Position numbers and translations under genes: made by a program. Positions 28,049 to 36,654 of a stretch of DNA of 64,000 bases are shown here, one piece after another; within the stretch, counting starts at the first letter, position 1; the number at the start of each line of letters is the position of its first letter. Origin of the DNA: Streptomyces sp. Q6 (GTDB lineage Bacteria; Actinomycetota; Actinomycetes; Streptomycetales; Streptomycetaceae); the NCBI RefSeq assembly GCF_036967205.1, contig NZ_CP146023.1, positions 62,001 to 126,000 of the forward strand. Reading direction: 5' to 3'. The notes under the pieces were generated by a model. It was not told the DNA's origin and did not search any database. It saw only the letters and a list, made by a program, of their open reading frames with translations.

Positions 28049-28149
28049 GAGGGCGTTAAGTCCGATCTTCCTCGGTTCGTGATCGCTCGATCGTGGGACT
28101 GATCGTCGCACGCGACTTCTAGTCGGCATGTCCATGCTGAGATGCGGGC

Positions 28150-29004
28150 GTGAAGAGAGACCCGTACCCGAGCGACTTAACGGATGAGCAGTGGGCGTTG
28201 ATCGAGCCGATGATCACAGCCTGGAAGCAGGGCCGGGTGAAGCGGTCGGCGACCGGAGATCCGGGCTCCTGTGACCTGCGGGAGGTCATGAACGCGATCA
28301 TCTATCAGAACCGGACGGGCTGCCAATGGCATTACCTCCCGCATGATCTGCCGTCCTGGTCAGCGGTGTTCTACTACTTCGGCCTGTGGCGCCAGGACGG
28401 GCTTGACCAGCGCATCCAGGAACTCTTGCGCTGCCAAGTACGGGAGAGAGCGAAGCGATTAGAGGACCCGTCCCTCGTGATCATCGACGCCCAGTCGGTC
28501 CGCGCGGCCGCGGGCGTCCCGAAGGCTACGACGGGGCTGGACGCCAACAAGAAGGTGTCGGGCCGCATGCGAGGGCTGGCCGTCGACGTTCGCGGCCTGA
28601 TCATCGGCGTCGTGGTGCTGGCCGCCTCCGTTCACGACAACGCCGCCGGTACCGCCCTCCTCGACCAGGCGGCCGAGCGGTGCGGCAACCGTCTAGAGAA
28701 GGTCCTGATCGACCAGGGCTTCAAGGACGAAGTCCTCATCCACGGAGCCCTGCTGGACATCGACGTCGAGGTCGTCCGCCGCAACCCCGACGGTCAGGGC
28801 AAAGGCTTCGTCCCACAGCCGAAACGGTGGATCGTGGAGCAGGCCAACGGCACGTTGATGCTGCACCGCCGGCTGGCCCGTGAGTACGACCACCGGCCCG
28901 ACACCTCGGCCTCGCGGGTCTACTGGGCATCGATCGCGAACATGACCCGCCGCCTCACCGAACCCGCCCCCACCTGGCGCGACGCCCTCGAGCTGGCCGC
29001 ATGA
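28150..29004 (+). CDS. IS5-family transposase
   Basis: 284 residues. The DUF4096-type N-terminus (YPSDLTDEQWALIEPMI, NAIIYQNRTGCQWHYLPHDL) and the DDE core are present: SLVIIDAQSVRAAAG (first Asp), EKVLIDQGFKDEVLI (second Asp), and KRWIVEQANGTLMLHRRLAR with the last Glu. Intact and probably functional. Its stop overlaps the accessory gene start (ATGA). Confidence 0.85.
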   Translation: MKRDPYPSDLTDEQWALIEPMITAWKQGRVKRSATGDPGSCDLREVMNAIIYQNRTGCQWHYLPHDLPSWSAVFYYFGLWRQDGLDQRIQELLRCQVRERAKRLEDPSLVIIDAQSVRAAAGVPKATTGLDANKKVSGRMRGLAVDVRGLIIGVVVLAASVHDNAAGTALLDQAAERCGNRLEKVLIDQGFKDEVLIHGALLDIDVEVVRRNPDGQGKGFVPQPKRWIVEQANGTLMLHRRLAREYDHRPDTSASRVYWASIANMTRRLTEPAPTWRDALELAA

Positions 29005-29402
29005 ACACCACCGAGCTCCTCGCCGACCTGCAGGCCCAGCGCGACGAAACCGCATCAAGGTCCGGTGAACTACGCGCTCACGTCGCGCAGTTGACCGTCG
29101 CTCTGGCCGAGACCGAAGCGCGGCTCGCGGACCTGACCACTGCCCGGAAGGTCATCACCGAACTCGCGCCGGCCGCAGGAAGCGAAAGCGAACCGCCGGA
29201 GACGAACACCGCCTACCAGGCCATCGTGAACGCCTTCAACCAACACCCCGACCAGCCATTCCGTGCCCGTGAGCTGCACGAACTCCTCGACCTGCCCACC
29301 GACGAGACATCCGTCAACGTCACCCGCACCCGCCTCGGACGTTTCCTCCGCCAAGGCTTCCTCACCCAGCCCGGACGAGGCCGCTACCAGAAACGGACTT
29401 AA
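29001..29402 (+). CDS. IS accessory protein, coiled coil plus winged helix
   Basis: 133 residues. The N-terminal third is a heptad-rich coiled coil (LADLQAQRDETASRSGELRA, then VALAETEARLADLTTARKVI). The C-terminal part (TAYQAIVNAFNQHPDQPFRA, RELHELLDLPTDETSVNVTR, FLRQGFLTQPGRGRYQKRT) reads as a winged-helix DNA-binding domain. Passenger genes are uncommon in IS5-type elements; this one is translationally coupled to the transposase and its last codons overlap the right inverted repeat. It may bind the IS ends or set transposase level. Function inferred only. Confidence 0.7.
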   Translation: MNTTELLADLQAQRDETASRSGELRAHVAQLTVALAETEARLADLTTARKVITELAPAAGSESEPPETNTAYQAIVNAFNQHPDQPFRARELHELLDLPTDETSVNVTRTRLGRFLRQGFLTQPGRGRYQKRT

Positions 29403-29508
29403 CGCCCTCTCAATACACCCTCCCGCATAGCGAGTTGGAAGCGCAGGTTGATCAGTTCCGCGGTACTGATGGAGGTGATGAAGGACGCTATGCACGTGGG
29501 CAGGTGCG

Positions 29509-30465
29509 CTAGGTGTATTGACCCGCAGGGTTGTTGACGCGGGTGATGGGTGGCTGGCCGCCGAGTGCGGTGTGGCTGCGGTGGTGGTTGTAGGTGTGCA
29601 GGAAGTCTGCCAGGGCCGCGGTGCGTTCGTTGTTGGAGGTGTAGGGCCGCTGGTAGGCCCATTCCTCGAGCAGGGTGCGGTTGAAGCGTTCGACTTTGCC
29701 GTTGGTCTGGGGCCGGTAGGCGCGGGTGAGCTTGCCACTCGCGCCGAGTTCGGCCAGGACGTTCTTCCAGGCCAGGCCCTTGCGGTAGGCCCAGGCGTTG
29801 TCTGTCAGCACGCGTTCGATGCGGGTGATGCCCATCTCGGCGAAGAACGCGGCGGCGCGGGTGAGGAAGGCCGCGCAGGTCGCGGCCTTCTCGTCCGGGT
29901 GGATCTCGCTGTAGGCGAGGCGGGAGTGGTCGTCGACGGCGGAGTGGATGTAGTCGAAACCCATGTTGTTGCGGGTGACGCGGCCGGCCTGGCGGCCCAG
30001 GGCCTTGTGGCCGCCGCCGTCGGGAATCCGGCCGAGTTTCTTCACGTCGATGTGGATCAGTTCGCCGGGCCGGTCGCGTTCGTAACGGCGGATCACGGTG
30101 CCGGTCGGCCGGTCCATCCAGGACAGCCGGTTCAGCCGGTGGCGGGTCAGAACGCGGTGCACGGTCGAGGCGGGCAGTCCCAGGATCGGGCCGATCCGGG
30201 CCGGCCCGAGCTTGCGGTCGGTCCGCAGCCGGCAGACGTCGGCCTCGATACTCGCCGGGGTCCGATGCGGTGTCGTCAAAGGCCTGCTGGAGCGGTCGGC
30301 CAGGCCCGCCCCGCCCTCGGCTCGCCACCGCCGGAGCCATTTATGGGCGGTCGCCCGCGAGATGCCCATCTCGGCGGCGACATGGGCGACGGGACGGCCG
30401 GACGCGACACGTTCGACCAGCAGGCGCCTGCCGTGCACGGTCAGCCGGGCATTACGGTGGGACAC
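29509..30465 (-). CDS. IS481-family transposase
   Basis: 318 residues from the GTG at 30465, which has GGAGG five bases upstream. It begins with two N-terminal HTH motifs (HVAAEMGISRATAHKWLRRW; LGPARIGPILGLPASTVHRV), followed by the rve-type integrase core: IHIDVKKLGRIPDGGG (first Asp), RIERVLTDNAWAYRKGLAWK (second Asp) and YRPQTNGKVERFNRTLLEEW (Glu). Intact. The frame runs through the end of the element, and its TAG stop (29509-29511) lies in the flanking CTAG target site. Confidence 0.85.
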   Translation of the reverse strand: MSHRNARLTVHGRRLLVERVASGRPVAHVAAEMGISRATAHKWLRRWRAEGGAGLADRSSRPLTTPHRTPASIEADVCRLRTDRKLGPARIGPILGLPASTVHRVLTRHRLNRLSWMDRPTGTVIRRYERDRPGELIHIDVKKLGRIPDGGGHKALGRQAGRVTRNNMGFDYIHSAVDDHSRLAYSEIHPDEKAATCAAFLTRAAAFFAEMGITRIERVLTDNAWAYRKGLAWKNVLAELGASGKLTRAYRPQTNGKVERFNRTLLEEWAYQRPYTSNNERTAALADFLHTYNHHRSHTALGGQPPITRVNNPAGQYT

Positions 30466-30566
30466 GAAGACCTCCGTGTGGTGCAGTCCTAGACAGCTCC
30501 ACCACACCGGAGGTCTTCGCCATGATCAAGCCCGACGACTGTCAACAACGCTCGTGATCAATACAG
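29513..30566 (-). mobile_element. IS481-family element, CTAG-flanked
   Basis: 1054 bases. The ends show imperfect inverted repeats (TGTATTGA then, after a variable stretch, GTTGTTGAC on both sides). CTAG precedes the left end (29509-29512) and follows the right end (30567-30570), consistent with a 4-base target duplication. Confidence 0.8.
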
Positions 30567-30570
30567 CTAG

Positions 30571-31466
30571 GGCCTGTCTTCAAAGTAGCGGCGCGGGATG
30601 ATGGGTCTTGTGAGTCGCCGCTATGAACTGACCGATGAGGAATGGGAGTTGTTACGCCCGTTCCTACCGCCGGCATCGTTCGGTCGCCCGCGGGCGGACG
30701 ACCGGACGATGTTGAACGGGATCGTATGGAAGATCCGTGCGGGCGCCGCCTGGCGGGATGTGCCAGCCCGGGACGGGCCGTGGCAGTCGTTGTACACACG
30801 TTTCCGCAGGTGGGCCCTGGACGGCACGTTCACCCGCATGCTTGCCGCGGTCCAGGCCGACCGCGACGCGAACGCGGACGTGGACTGGCTGGTGGCCGTC
30901 GACTCCACTGTGGTCCGTGCCCATCAACACGCGGCCGGCGCGAAAAGGGGGGCCGGTCGAGGGACGAACCGGCAGATCACGCCCTCGGCCGATCCCGAGG
31001 TGGACTGACCACCAAGATCCATCTTGCCTGTGACGGCCGCGGCCGCCCGCTCTCGTTCACTCTCACTGGCGGTAACCGCAATGACTGCACCCAGTTCGAA
31101 CAGGTCATGGCGGGTATTCGCGTCGCTCGACTCGGCCCCGGTCGCCCCCGCACTCGCCCCGACCGGGTGGTCGCGGACAAGGGCTACTCGTCCCGGGCCA
31201 TCCGCACCCATCTGCGCCGACGCGGCATCAAGGCCACCATTCCCGAACGGGTCGACCAACTCGCCGGGCGAGCACGACGCCGTGAACGGCGATGCGGCTT
31301 CGACAAGGCTGCCTACCGGCGCCGCAACGTCGTCGAGCGCTGCTTCAACCGCCTCAAGCAATGGCGCGGCATCGCCACCCGATACGACAAGACCGCGACC
31401 TCCTTCGAAGCCGCGGTCACCCTCGCATCAACGCTCCTCTGGCTCCGCCCACTTTGAAGACAGGCC
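30571..31466 (+). mobile_element. IS5-family element, CTAG-flanked, abutting the IS481
   Basis: 896 bases with perfect 16-base inverted repeats (GGCCTGTCTTCAAAGT at 30571 and its complement ending at 31466). CTAG is present on both sides (30567-30570 and 31467-31470). The left CTAG is shared with the IS481 element, so the two elements sit back to back around one target site. Confidence 0.9.
30598..31457 (+). CDS. IS5-family transposase, OrfA/OrfB with programmed -1 shift
   Basis: OrfA (30598-31008) gives the N-terminal domain (YELTDEEWELLRPFLPP, NGIVWKIRAGAAWRDVPARD) and the first catalytic Asp in DWLVAVDSTVVRAHQHA. OrfB continues in the -1 frame to 31457 with GGLTTKIHLACDGRGRPLSF, RVVADKGYSSRAIRTHLRR (second Asp) and RRRNVVERCFNRLKQWRGIA (Glu). 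The shift site is an AAAAGGGGGG run at about 30943-30952, a classic slippery sequence for this IS group. The full protein is therefore a frameshift product, and the gene should be functional. Confidence 0.8.
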
Positions 31467-31562
31467 CTAGTCTCGCCTGACTTTCCTGGTGCCATGGGTG
31501 ACACCGTCCGACCGGGCGGGAGTCAGATGCATCTGTCGAAGTACGTCCATGTATCCGGCAGT

Positions 31563-31772
31563 TCAGAGCGCTGTGAGCACGAAGGTCAACAATGCCAGGG
31601 ACAGGGTGGCGCTGCCCGCGAAGGCAAGAGCCCCCCTTAGCAGGGCGGTTGCGTAGGTGGCCCCGTCGATCCGCGCAAGCAGGCCCGCAGCCGCTCCCAC
31701 AAGAGTGCAGAAGAGCGCGACGAGTCCCAGGAGTAGGACGAGGAGCAGCAGGTGGGTGGATTGGGTGTTCAT
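31563..31772 (-). CDS. Small two-helix membrane protein, divergent from NACHT gene
   Basis: 69 residues, ATG at 31772. Two hydrophobic segments (LLLLVLLLGLVALFCTLVGA and GALAFAGSATLSLALLTFVL) flank a short polar loop (RIDGATYATALLR). It is divergent from the NACHT gene, with the start codons 122 bases apart, so they may share control. Function unknown. Confidence 0.55.
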   Translation of the reverse strand: MNTQSTHLLLLVLLLGLVALFCTLVGAAAGLLARIDGATYATALLRGALAFAGSATLSLALLTFVLTAL

Positions 31773-31779
31773 GACTTCT

Positions 31780-31810
31780 CCCCAGAGCTTCGATCACACT
31801 GACTCTGGGG
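31780..31810. promoter_or_regulatory. Inverted repeat in divergent promoter
   Basis: CCCCAGAG (31780-31787) and CTCTGGGG (31803-31810) form perfect 8-base arms with a 15-base spacer. This is a plausible operator, perhaps for the HTH domain of the NACHT protein itself. Confidence 0.45.
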
Positions 31811-31894
31811 AATTTCGCGGCTTTCGTGTTCACCGGGGTTCGGGGCGAACAAAGATGAACGAAGACGGTCGTCCGAGAGGCGGAGAAGCGGGGC

Positions 31895-34807
31895 ATGGGG
31901 GACGTACACGAAGATCCGGGGGCGGAACTCGCGCGGCGGCTGCGCACCCTCAAGGCGCAGCGGGGCGTGCAGATGGGCGGGTTGCAGCAGCGGACCGGGC
32001 TGGGGCGCACCACGGTCAGCCAGGCGCTGAATGGTCAAGTGGTGCCCTCCGAGGCCACGCTGGTGGCTCTCGCGAAGGCCCTGGGTGTGGCCATGGAGCC
32101 GCTGCTGGCCCTGCGCGAAGCCGCCATGCGCATCCCGCAGGTGCGCGAAGCGTTGCCCAGGCAGGTTTCCCGCAGGTCAGTGCGGCCCAGGGCGCAACCT
32201 TCGTTCGAGGAGCGGTACCTCAGCTATGTGGCGGAACGGCATTCTCAACTGACTGTCGTAGGGCTGGACCTGAGCCGGCCAGAACGTGCGCGCTGGCCGC
32301 TGGATGCGGCGTACTTGAGCCTGGAACTGGCGGAGCGGGTGGAAGGCTGGCCTGCGGGCAGTGAGGAGGCGGATCGGCCATCCGTCGTGGTGAAGCGCGC
32401 CGAGCATGCGTTGGCCGACTGCCGACGTGTCCTTTTGCGAGGGCTTGCTGGCAGCGGGAAGACAACGCTGCTGCAGTGGCTGGCTGTTGCCACAGCGCGC
32501 GATGAGCTGCCGGAGGAACTGCCGGACTGGCGGGGGCAGATTCCGTTCGTCCTGCCGCTGCGGACTCTGGTGCGGCGCGGGCCCCTTCCAGAGCCTCAAG
32601 ATTTTCTGGCTGCGATCGGCGCCCCCCTGGCCGCCTCGCAACCTGGCGGCTGGGCCGATGACGCTCTCGCCAGGGGCGACGCCCTCGTCCTGGTCGACGG
32701 TATCGACGAAGTTCCCCAAGAGCACCGGGGCGCCACGCGGGACTGGCTCGAGCAGCTCCTGGCAGCCTACAGGGACGCACGCTTCGTGGTCACCACACGT
32801 CCATCCGCTGTACCGGAAGGCTGGCTGGCCTCGTCGCGCTTCACCGAACTGTCAGTACGGCCCATGAGCGCCGCCGACACCGGAGTCTTCGTTCACCGGT
32901 GGCATACCGCGGCCCGGAACAGTGCGGCGACAGATGCCGAACGCGCACAACTGCAGAATCTCGAAGCAGCGCTTCAGGTCACCGTGCGTGCTCAGCGTGA
33001 TCTGGCGCAGCTGTCCAGCACACCCCTGATGTGTGCGCTGATCTGTGCCCTGCACCGGGACCGCCGGGGCCATCTGCCGCACAGCCGTATGGAGCTGTAC
33101 GAAGCGGCGCTGTCGATGCTGCTAGTGCGTCGTGACCTGGAGCGCAGCATCGATGTCCCGGAAGGCATTCAGCTCACCGAACACCAGAGCATCCAATTGC
33201 TGCAGCGATTGGCCTACTGGCTCATCCGCAACCGCCAGACCGAGATGGAACGGGCAACCGCGCTCGCGCTGGTCGGCGATGCGCTGCCCGCCATGCAGGC
33301 GGTTGCCGAGCAGGGCACCGCCGACCAGGTCCTGACACACCTGGTCGGCCGCAGCGGACTCCTGCGCCAGCCCACCGCGGACACCATCGACTTCGTCCAC
33401 CGCACCTTCCAGGACTACCTCGGGGCCAAAGCCGCCATCGAAGCCCACGACTTTCCCCTGCTCGTCAACAACGCCCACGACGACCAGTGGGAGGACGTCA
33501 TGCGCATGGCCGTCGCCCACGCCCGCCCGGCCGAAAGCGCTGACCTGCTCCGCCGACTCGTCAAACGCGGCGATGCTGAAGGCGATCACAGGGGCAGAGT
33601 CCATCTCCTGGCAGCCGCAAGCCTGCAGTACGCCACCGAAATCGAACCCGACACCCGCAAACTGGTCGAACAACGTGCGCGTGCCCTAATGCCTCCCCGG
33701 TCCCCGGAGGAGGCAGATGCGCTTGCCGCGCTCGGGCCCGGCATCTTGGATCTACTGCCGGAACCCCAAGGTCTGGAACACGACGAAATAGGCCCCGTTA
33801 TCCGGACTGCCGCCACCATCGGCGGGGACCAGGCCTACGCCTTCCTCAGCCGCTTCGCCCAGTCACTGAATTTCGAGTCGGCACCATACGAGCTCGCCGA
33901 CGGCTGGAAGAATTTCGATTCTATCCCCTATGCACGCGAGATCCTGCACCCCGCAAAAGAACACCTAAGTCTAGTCGTGGAAACACGCGAGCAGCGCGAG
34001 GCTCTGAGGTTGCTGAAACCTATCGCCGACGTCACCTTCCGAAGGCCTTTCACCGGAGCAGAAATAATCGAGCACCTATCGCCCGAACACACTCACACAC
34101 TCCGCGTTTACTCTGGTCAAGCACTAACGGACTTCAAATTCCTGCACAGGCTTCCCGCCCTGAACGAACTCTCCCTATCCGAGTGCGGCCAGCTCATGCA
34201 TATTGAAGACCTTGCAGGGCTGTCGCTATCGATATTGGACCTCCTTCAGTTTCCGGACGGAACTTCCTTCGATGCTCTAGCCTCCTTACCCGAACTCACA
34301 AAATTATCCCTCTACACTCGCCTGCCATGGGACAGCCTGGAGGAAATTCCCGCACGGCCACACTTGACCGCACTCCGTCTAGCCAGTTGGATCGGCACCT
34401 CCCTGCGGGGCATCTCCAAGTGGCAGTTTCTTGAAGACCTGGTGATCAATACTGGACCAACGCCTACAGAGTGGCGAGAAATATCCTCACTACCGCACCT
34501 GACGGATCTCTACATCTCCACCTACGATCTCGCGCAGGCTGCACCTATACCAAATGTGAAATATCTGCAGCTGTCACCTATTGACACCGACGCACAACTA
34601 CACCTGATTCCTGACACATTCCCCAACCTGAAGAGAATTCTCGTCAACTGCCGCAGATCACTACCTGATATCACCGACATCACTCCCCTTAAGCGAATCA
34701 AAGGCCTGCAGGTATCTCTGAATTATGCAGACACCGTCCTCGGCCTGGAAGAATTCGATCCAGACTCCGTCCACTTGTATCCACGCCCCCGAACAGCTGG
34801 TACTTGA
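31895..34807 (+). CDS. HTH-NACHT-LRR STAND NTPase (bacterial NLR-like)
   Basis: 970 residues. Residues about 10-65 are a Cro/C1-type HTH (RRLRTLKAQRGVQMGGLQQR, TTVSQALNGQVVPSEATLVA). The NACHT NTPase follows: Walker A VLLRGLAGSGKTTLLQWLA (about 179-197), Walker B ALVLVDGIDEVP (about 263-274), sensor FVVTTRPSAVPEGW (about 297-310) and helical arms to about 540 (TIDFVHRTFQDYLGAKAAIE). Residues about 735-960 hold leucine-rich-like repeats (LPALNELSLSECGQLMHIED, LASLPELTKLSLYTRLPW). This is the tripartite layout of an innate immune NLR and of bacterial bNACHT anti-phage proteins: sensor repeats, switch ATPase, N-terminal output domain. Base composition falls in the repeat region (about 34000-34800). 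Regulator rather than defence is the main alternative. Confidence 0.85.
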   Translation: MGDVHEDPGAELARRLRTLKAQRGVQMGGLQQRTGLGRTTVSQALNGQVVPSEATLVALAKALGVAMEPLLALREAAMRIPQVREALPRQVSRRSVRPRAQPSFEERYLSYVAERHSQLTVVGLDLSRPERARWPLDAAYLSLELAERVEGWPAGSEEADRPSVVVKRAEHALADCRRVLLRGLAGSGKTTLLQWLAVATARDELPEELPDWRGQIPFVLPLRTLVRRGPLPEPQDFLAAIGAPLAASQPGGWADDALARGDALVLVDGIDEVPQEHRGATRDWLEQLLAAYRDARFVVTTRPSAVPEGWLASSRFTELSVRPMSAADTGVFVHRWHTAARNSAATDAERAQLQNLEAALQVTVRAQRDLAQLSSTPLMCALICALHRDRRGHLPHSRMELYEAALSMLLVRRDLERSIDVPEGIQLTEHQSIQLLQRLAYWLIRNRQTEMERATALALVGDALPAMQAVAEQGTADQVLTHLVGRSGLLRQPTADTIDFVHRTFQDYLGAKAAIEAHDFPLLVNNAHDDQWEDVMRMAVAHARPAESADLLRRLVKRGDAEGDHRGRVHLLAAASLQYATEIEPDTRKLVEQRARALMPPRSPEEADALAALGPGILDLLPEPQGLEHDEIGPVIRTAATIGGDQAYAFLSRFAQSLNFESAPYELADGWKNFDSIPYAREILHPAKEHLSLVVETREQREALRLLKPIADVTFRRPFTGAEIIEHLSPEHTHTLRVYSGQALTDFKFLHRLPALNELSLSECGQLMHIEDLAGLSLSILDLLQFPDGTSFDALASLPELTKLSLYTRLPWDSLEEIPARPHLTALRLASWIGTSLRGISKWQFLEDLVINTGPTPTEWREISSLPHLTDLYISTYDLAQAAPIPNVKYLQLSPIDTDAQLHLIPDTFPNLKRILVNCRRSLPDITDITPLKRIKGLQVSLNYADTVLGLEEFDPDSVHLYPRPRTAGT

Positions 34808-34984
34808 GTCGTCATTCGACCCAAACATGCGCAAAGACAGCCTCCCTGCCCCCGACAAGCCCCGCAGAGCTGTCTGGCCAGCACTCGCCCCGCTCACTGT
34901 CAAGCACACGCACTCCAAACAACCAGGGCAAACGTCACTCACACTCTCCCACCACTAGATAATCGACACCGCAAATTGTGATTC

Positions 34985-35480
34985 CGGGGCCTTTTGCGAT
35001 GTGCGCGGCTCCATGGTGGACATCGTGCAAATGGTCGGACGGGCCCTTCGCATGAAACCCGGGCAGGGGAAAATTGCCTCTCTCGTCGTTCCGGTATTTC
35101 TCGGAGAGGATGAGAATCCCGACGACATGCTCACTTCTGACGCCTACGGGGCCCTCGCCAAGGTCCTCGAGGCGCTCCGCGCACACGACACCGAGACGAT
35201 CGAGGCGCTCGCCGACTCCCGAAAACACTGCGGGAGTTGGATCGACGAGGACGAGGCAGCCGACGACGGACAGGCAGGCTCGGACGAAGCCTCCGATGAC
35301 GGCGAGGACCTGGACGGCGACGAGCCGGTCGACTCGGTGAGCGCCAGGGCGCGGGAGCTGCTGAAGTTCTCCAGCCCGCGCGATCCCGTGGAGCTCTCGC
35401 GGTTCTTGCGGCTGCGGGTGGCCCTGGAGGAGCAATTGTCAATTCCTGTGGATCGGTGCTGCCGCCTGGTTATGCGCTGA
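34985..35480 (+). pseudogene. Superfamily 2 helicase fragment
   Basis: Reads VRGSMVDIVQMVGRALRM (motif VI of a DEAD/DEAH helicase), GKIASLVVPVFLGEDENPDD, AYGALAKVLEALRAHDTETI and ARARELLKFSSPRDPVELSR. This is the central part of large actinobacterial helicases that carry C-terminal helicase-associated repeats. Motifs I-V are absent upstream, and after SRFLRLRV the sequence turns unrelated before a TGA. Both ends are lost. Confidence 0.6.
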
Positions 35481-36029
35481 GGTGTTCGTGAAGCATCTGC
35501 CAGGTTGAACACGGGGCCGGCCCAGCCGAACTTTCTGCAGGCCCGGCTGACGCCGGTGTTCCACTTCAGCATCAGGCAGGATGCTGTTCAGCCTTTTACA
35601 CGCTTTGCGGAGCGTGGCGAGCTTCTTAGCAATCTTCAGATCTTTAAGGCCGGGCGCTTCGGCAACAACCCCCGCGATGCATGCAGGTGTCGGATTAGAG
35701 ACACAGCCGCCGACTGCTTCGTAGTCGAAAACGAACTCCTTGAACAGATCTGTCGCGCGCTCGAGGTAGACGTTGTTTCCCATCGGCGCGATCCCCGGGT
35801 ACAGGTCGCCGCCCTGGAGAACAGTCACATGGGTGACGGTTTTCTGGGTTCCAGCTGTCAGCGTGTAGGTGAAGAGCGTGGAGCCATCGCTGCGAGGCTT
35901 CATCGTCTTCTGGAAGGTGAAGCGATGGCGTGGTCTGGCGATACGCACGGACAAGCTTGCCTTGGCCTACGAAGCTGCTTTGCACCGGGCAGCCATCCTG
36001 ATCTGGTCCGGGCGGAAGGGACGCGACAC
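35481..36029 (-). pseudogene. Debris, probable decayed secreted-protein gene
   Basis: The minus strand reads GSTLFTYTLTAGTQKTVTHV, VLQGGDLYPGIAPMGNNVYL, LKDLKIAKKLATLRKACKRL and, after a frameshift near 35565, KWNTGVSRACRKFGWAGPVF. No start with a ribosome site fits, and both ends run into rearranged DNA. Family not recognised. Confidence 0.35.
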
Positions 36030-36278
36030 ATGTCTCGCGCAGAAGGACGACTGACCGGACGTTCCAGTCAGCGGCGTTTCGCACCGGGAGATCGGGTGCG
36101 GCCACGGGAAAAGAGAGACCATCCTGAAGACCCGGTGGGAACAGTGATGACGCGCGTCTCCACCGGGGAAATCCTCGTCGACTTCCCTCTGGCCGGCGGC
36201 GAGATGTATCTCGACGAGGAGCTCGACTTGGTCGAGTCGGCGCCGCCGGGCTGGAAGCCGCCGTCCACCGCGACATGA
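36030..36278 (+). CDS. Small conserved hypothetical protein (copy 2)
   Basis: 82 residues, ATG at 36030 with GGAAGGGA upstream. It differs from the copy at 5056-5304 by only a few residues (for example SRAEG for SREEG, GEILVDF for GELLVDF, EELDLV for EELELV), and it is followed by the same transposase remnant in inverted orientation. Probably a small beta-barrel protein; function unknown. Confidence 0.65.
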   Translation: MSRAEGRLTGRSSQRRFAPGDRVRPREKRDHPEDPVGTVMTRVSTGEILVDFPLAGGEMYLDEELDLVESAPPGWKPPSTAT

Positions 36279-36298
36279 TGGCGGGGGTGCATGCGAAC

Positions 36299-36460
36299 TA
36301 GCGTCGCCCGAGGGCCTGTTGGGCCTTGTTGGAGGTGAGTCGGGGGGTCATGAGGGTGATGAAGGCCCAGTTGATGTGGCCTTCGGAGTGCTGGATGAGG
36401 CGTTCGTAGTCGCGTGAGTTGCGGCGGGCCTGCATGTACCAGCTGATACTGCGCTCGACC
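36299..36460 (-). pseudogene. Transposase C-terminal remnant (copy 2)
   Basis: Minus-strand frame VERSISWYMQARRNSRDYER, LIQHSEGHINWAFITLMTPR, then NKAQQALGRR and TAG. Slightly longer than copy 1 at 4911-5036; it includes the VERSISW part that carries the last catalytic Glu of IS5-type transposases. The rest is absent. Confidence 0.65.
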
Positions 36461-36654
36461 TTCCACCGGCCGCGAGCTCGCCGAGGCGGACCGTCGCGCG
36501 TACGCGCCAGGAATGCCGAACGCGCCGCTGCTCTCGCCGTGTAACTGGGCTACGAACCTGCTCCCGGTGCCGGGGCGGGCAAGGTTCTGTCGACGGCCGC
36601 CGACGTCTCCCACGAGCGGTACCGCGGCACGGGCGGGCAGGCCCGCCGCCCGTA

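Larger units (their letters stand above)
28049..29409 (+). mobile_element. IS element with transposase and accessory gene
   Basis: 1361 bases between perfect 16-base inverted repeats (GAGGGCGTTAAGTCCG at 28049-28064 and its complement at 29394-29409). The flanking triplets are TGA and TCA, so no clean target duplication is seen. The end is confirmed by the fragment at 25035, which starts at the same base. Two coupled genes fill the element. Confidence 0.85.
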
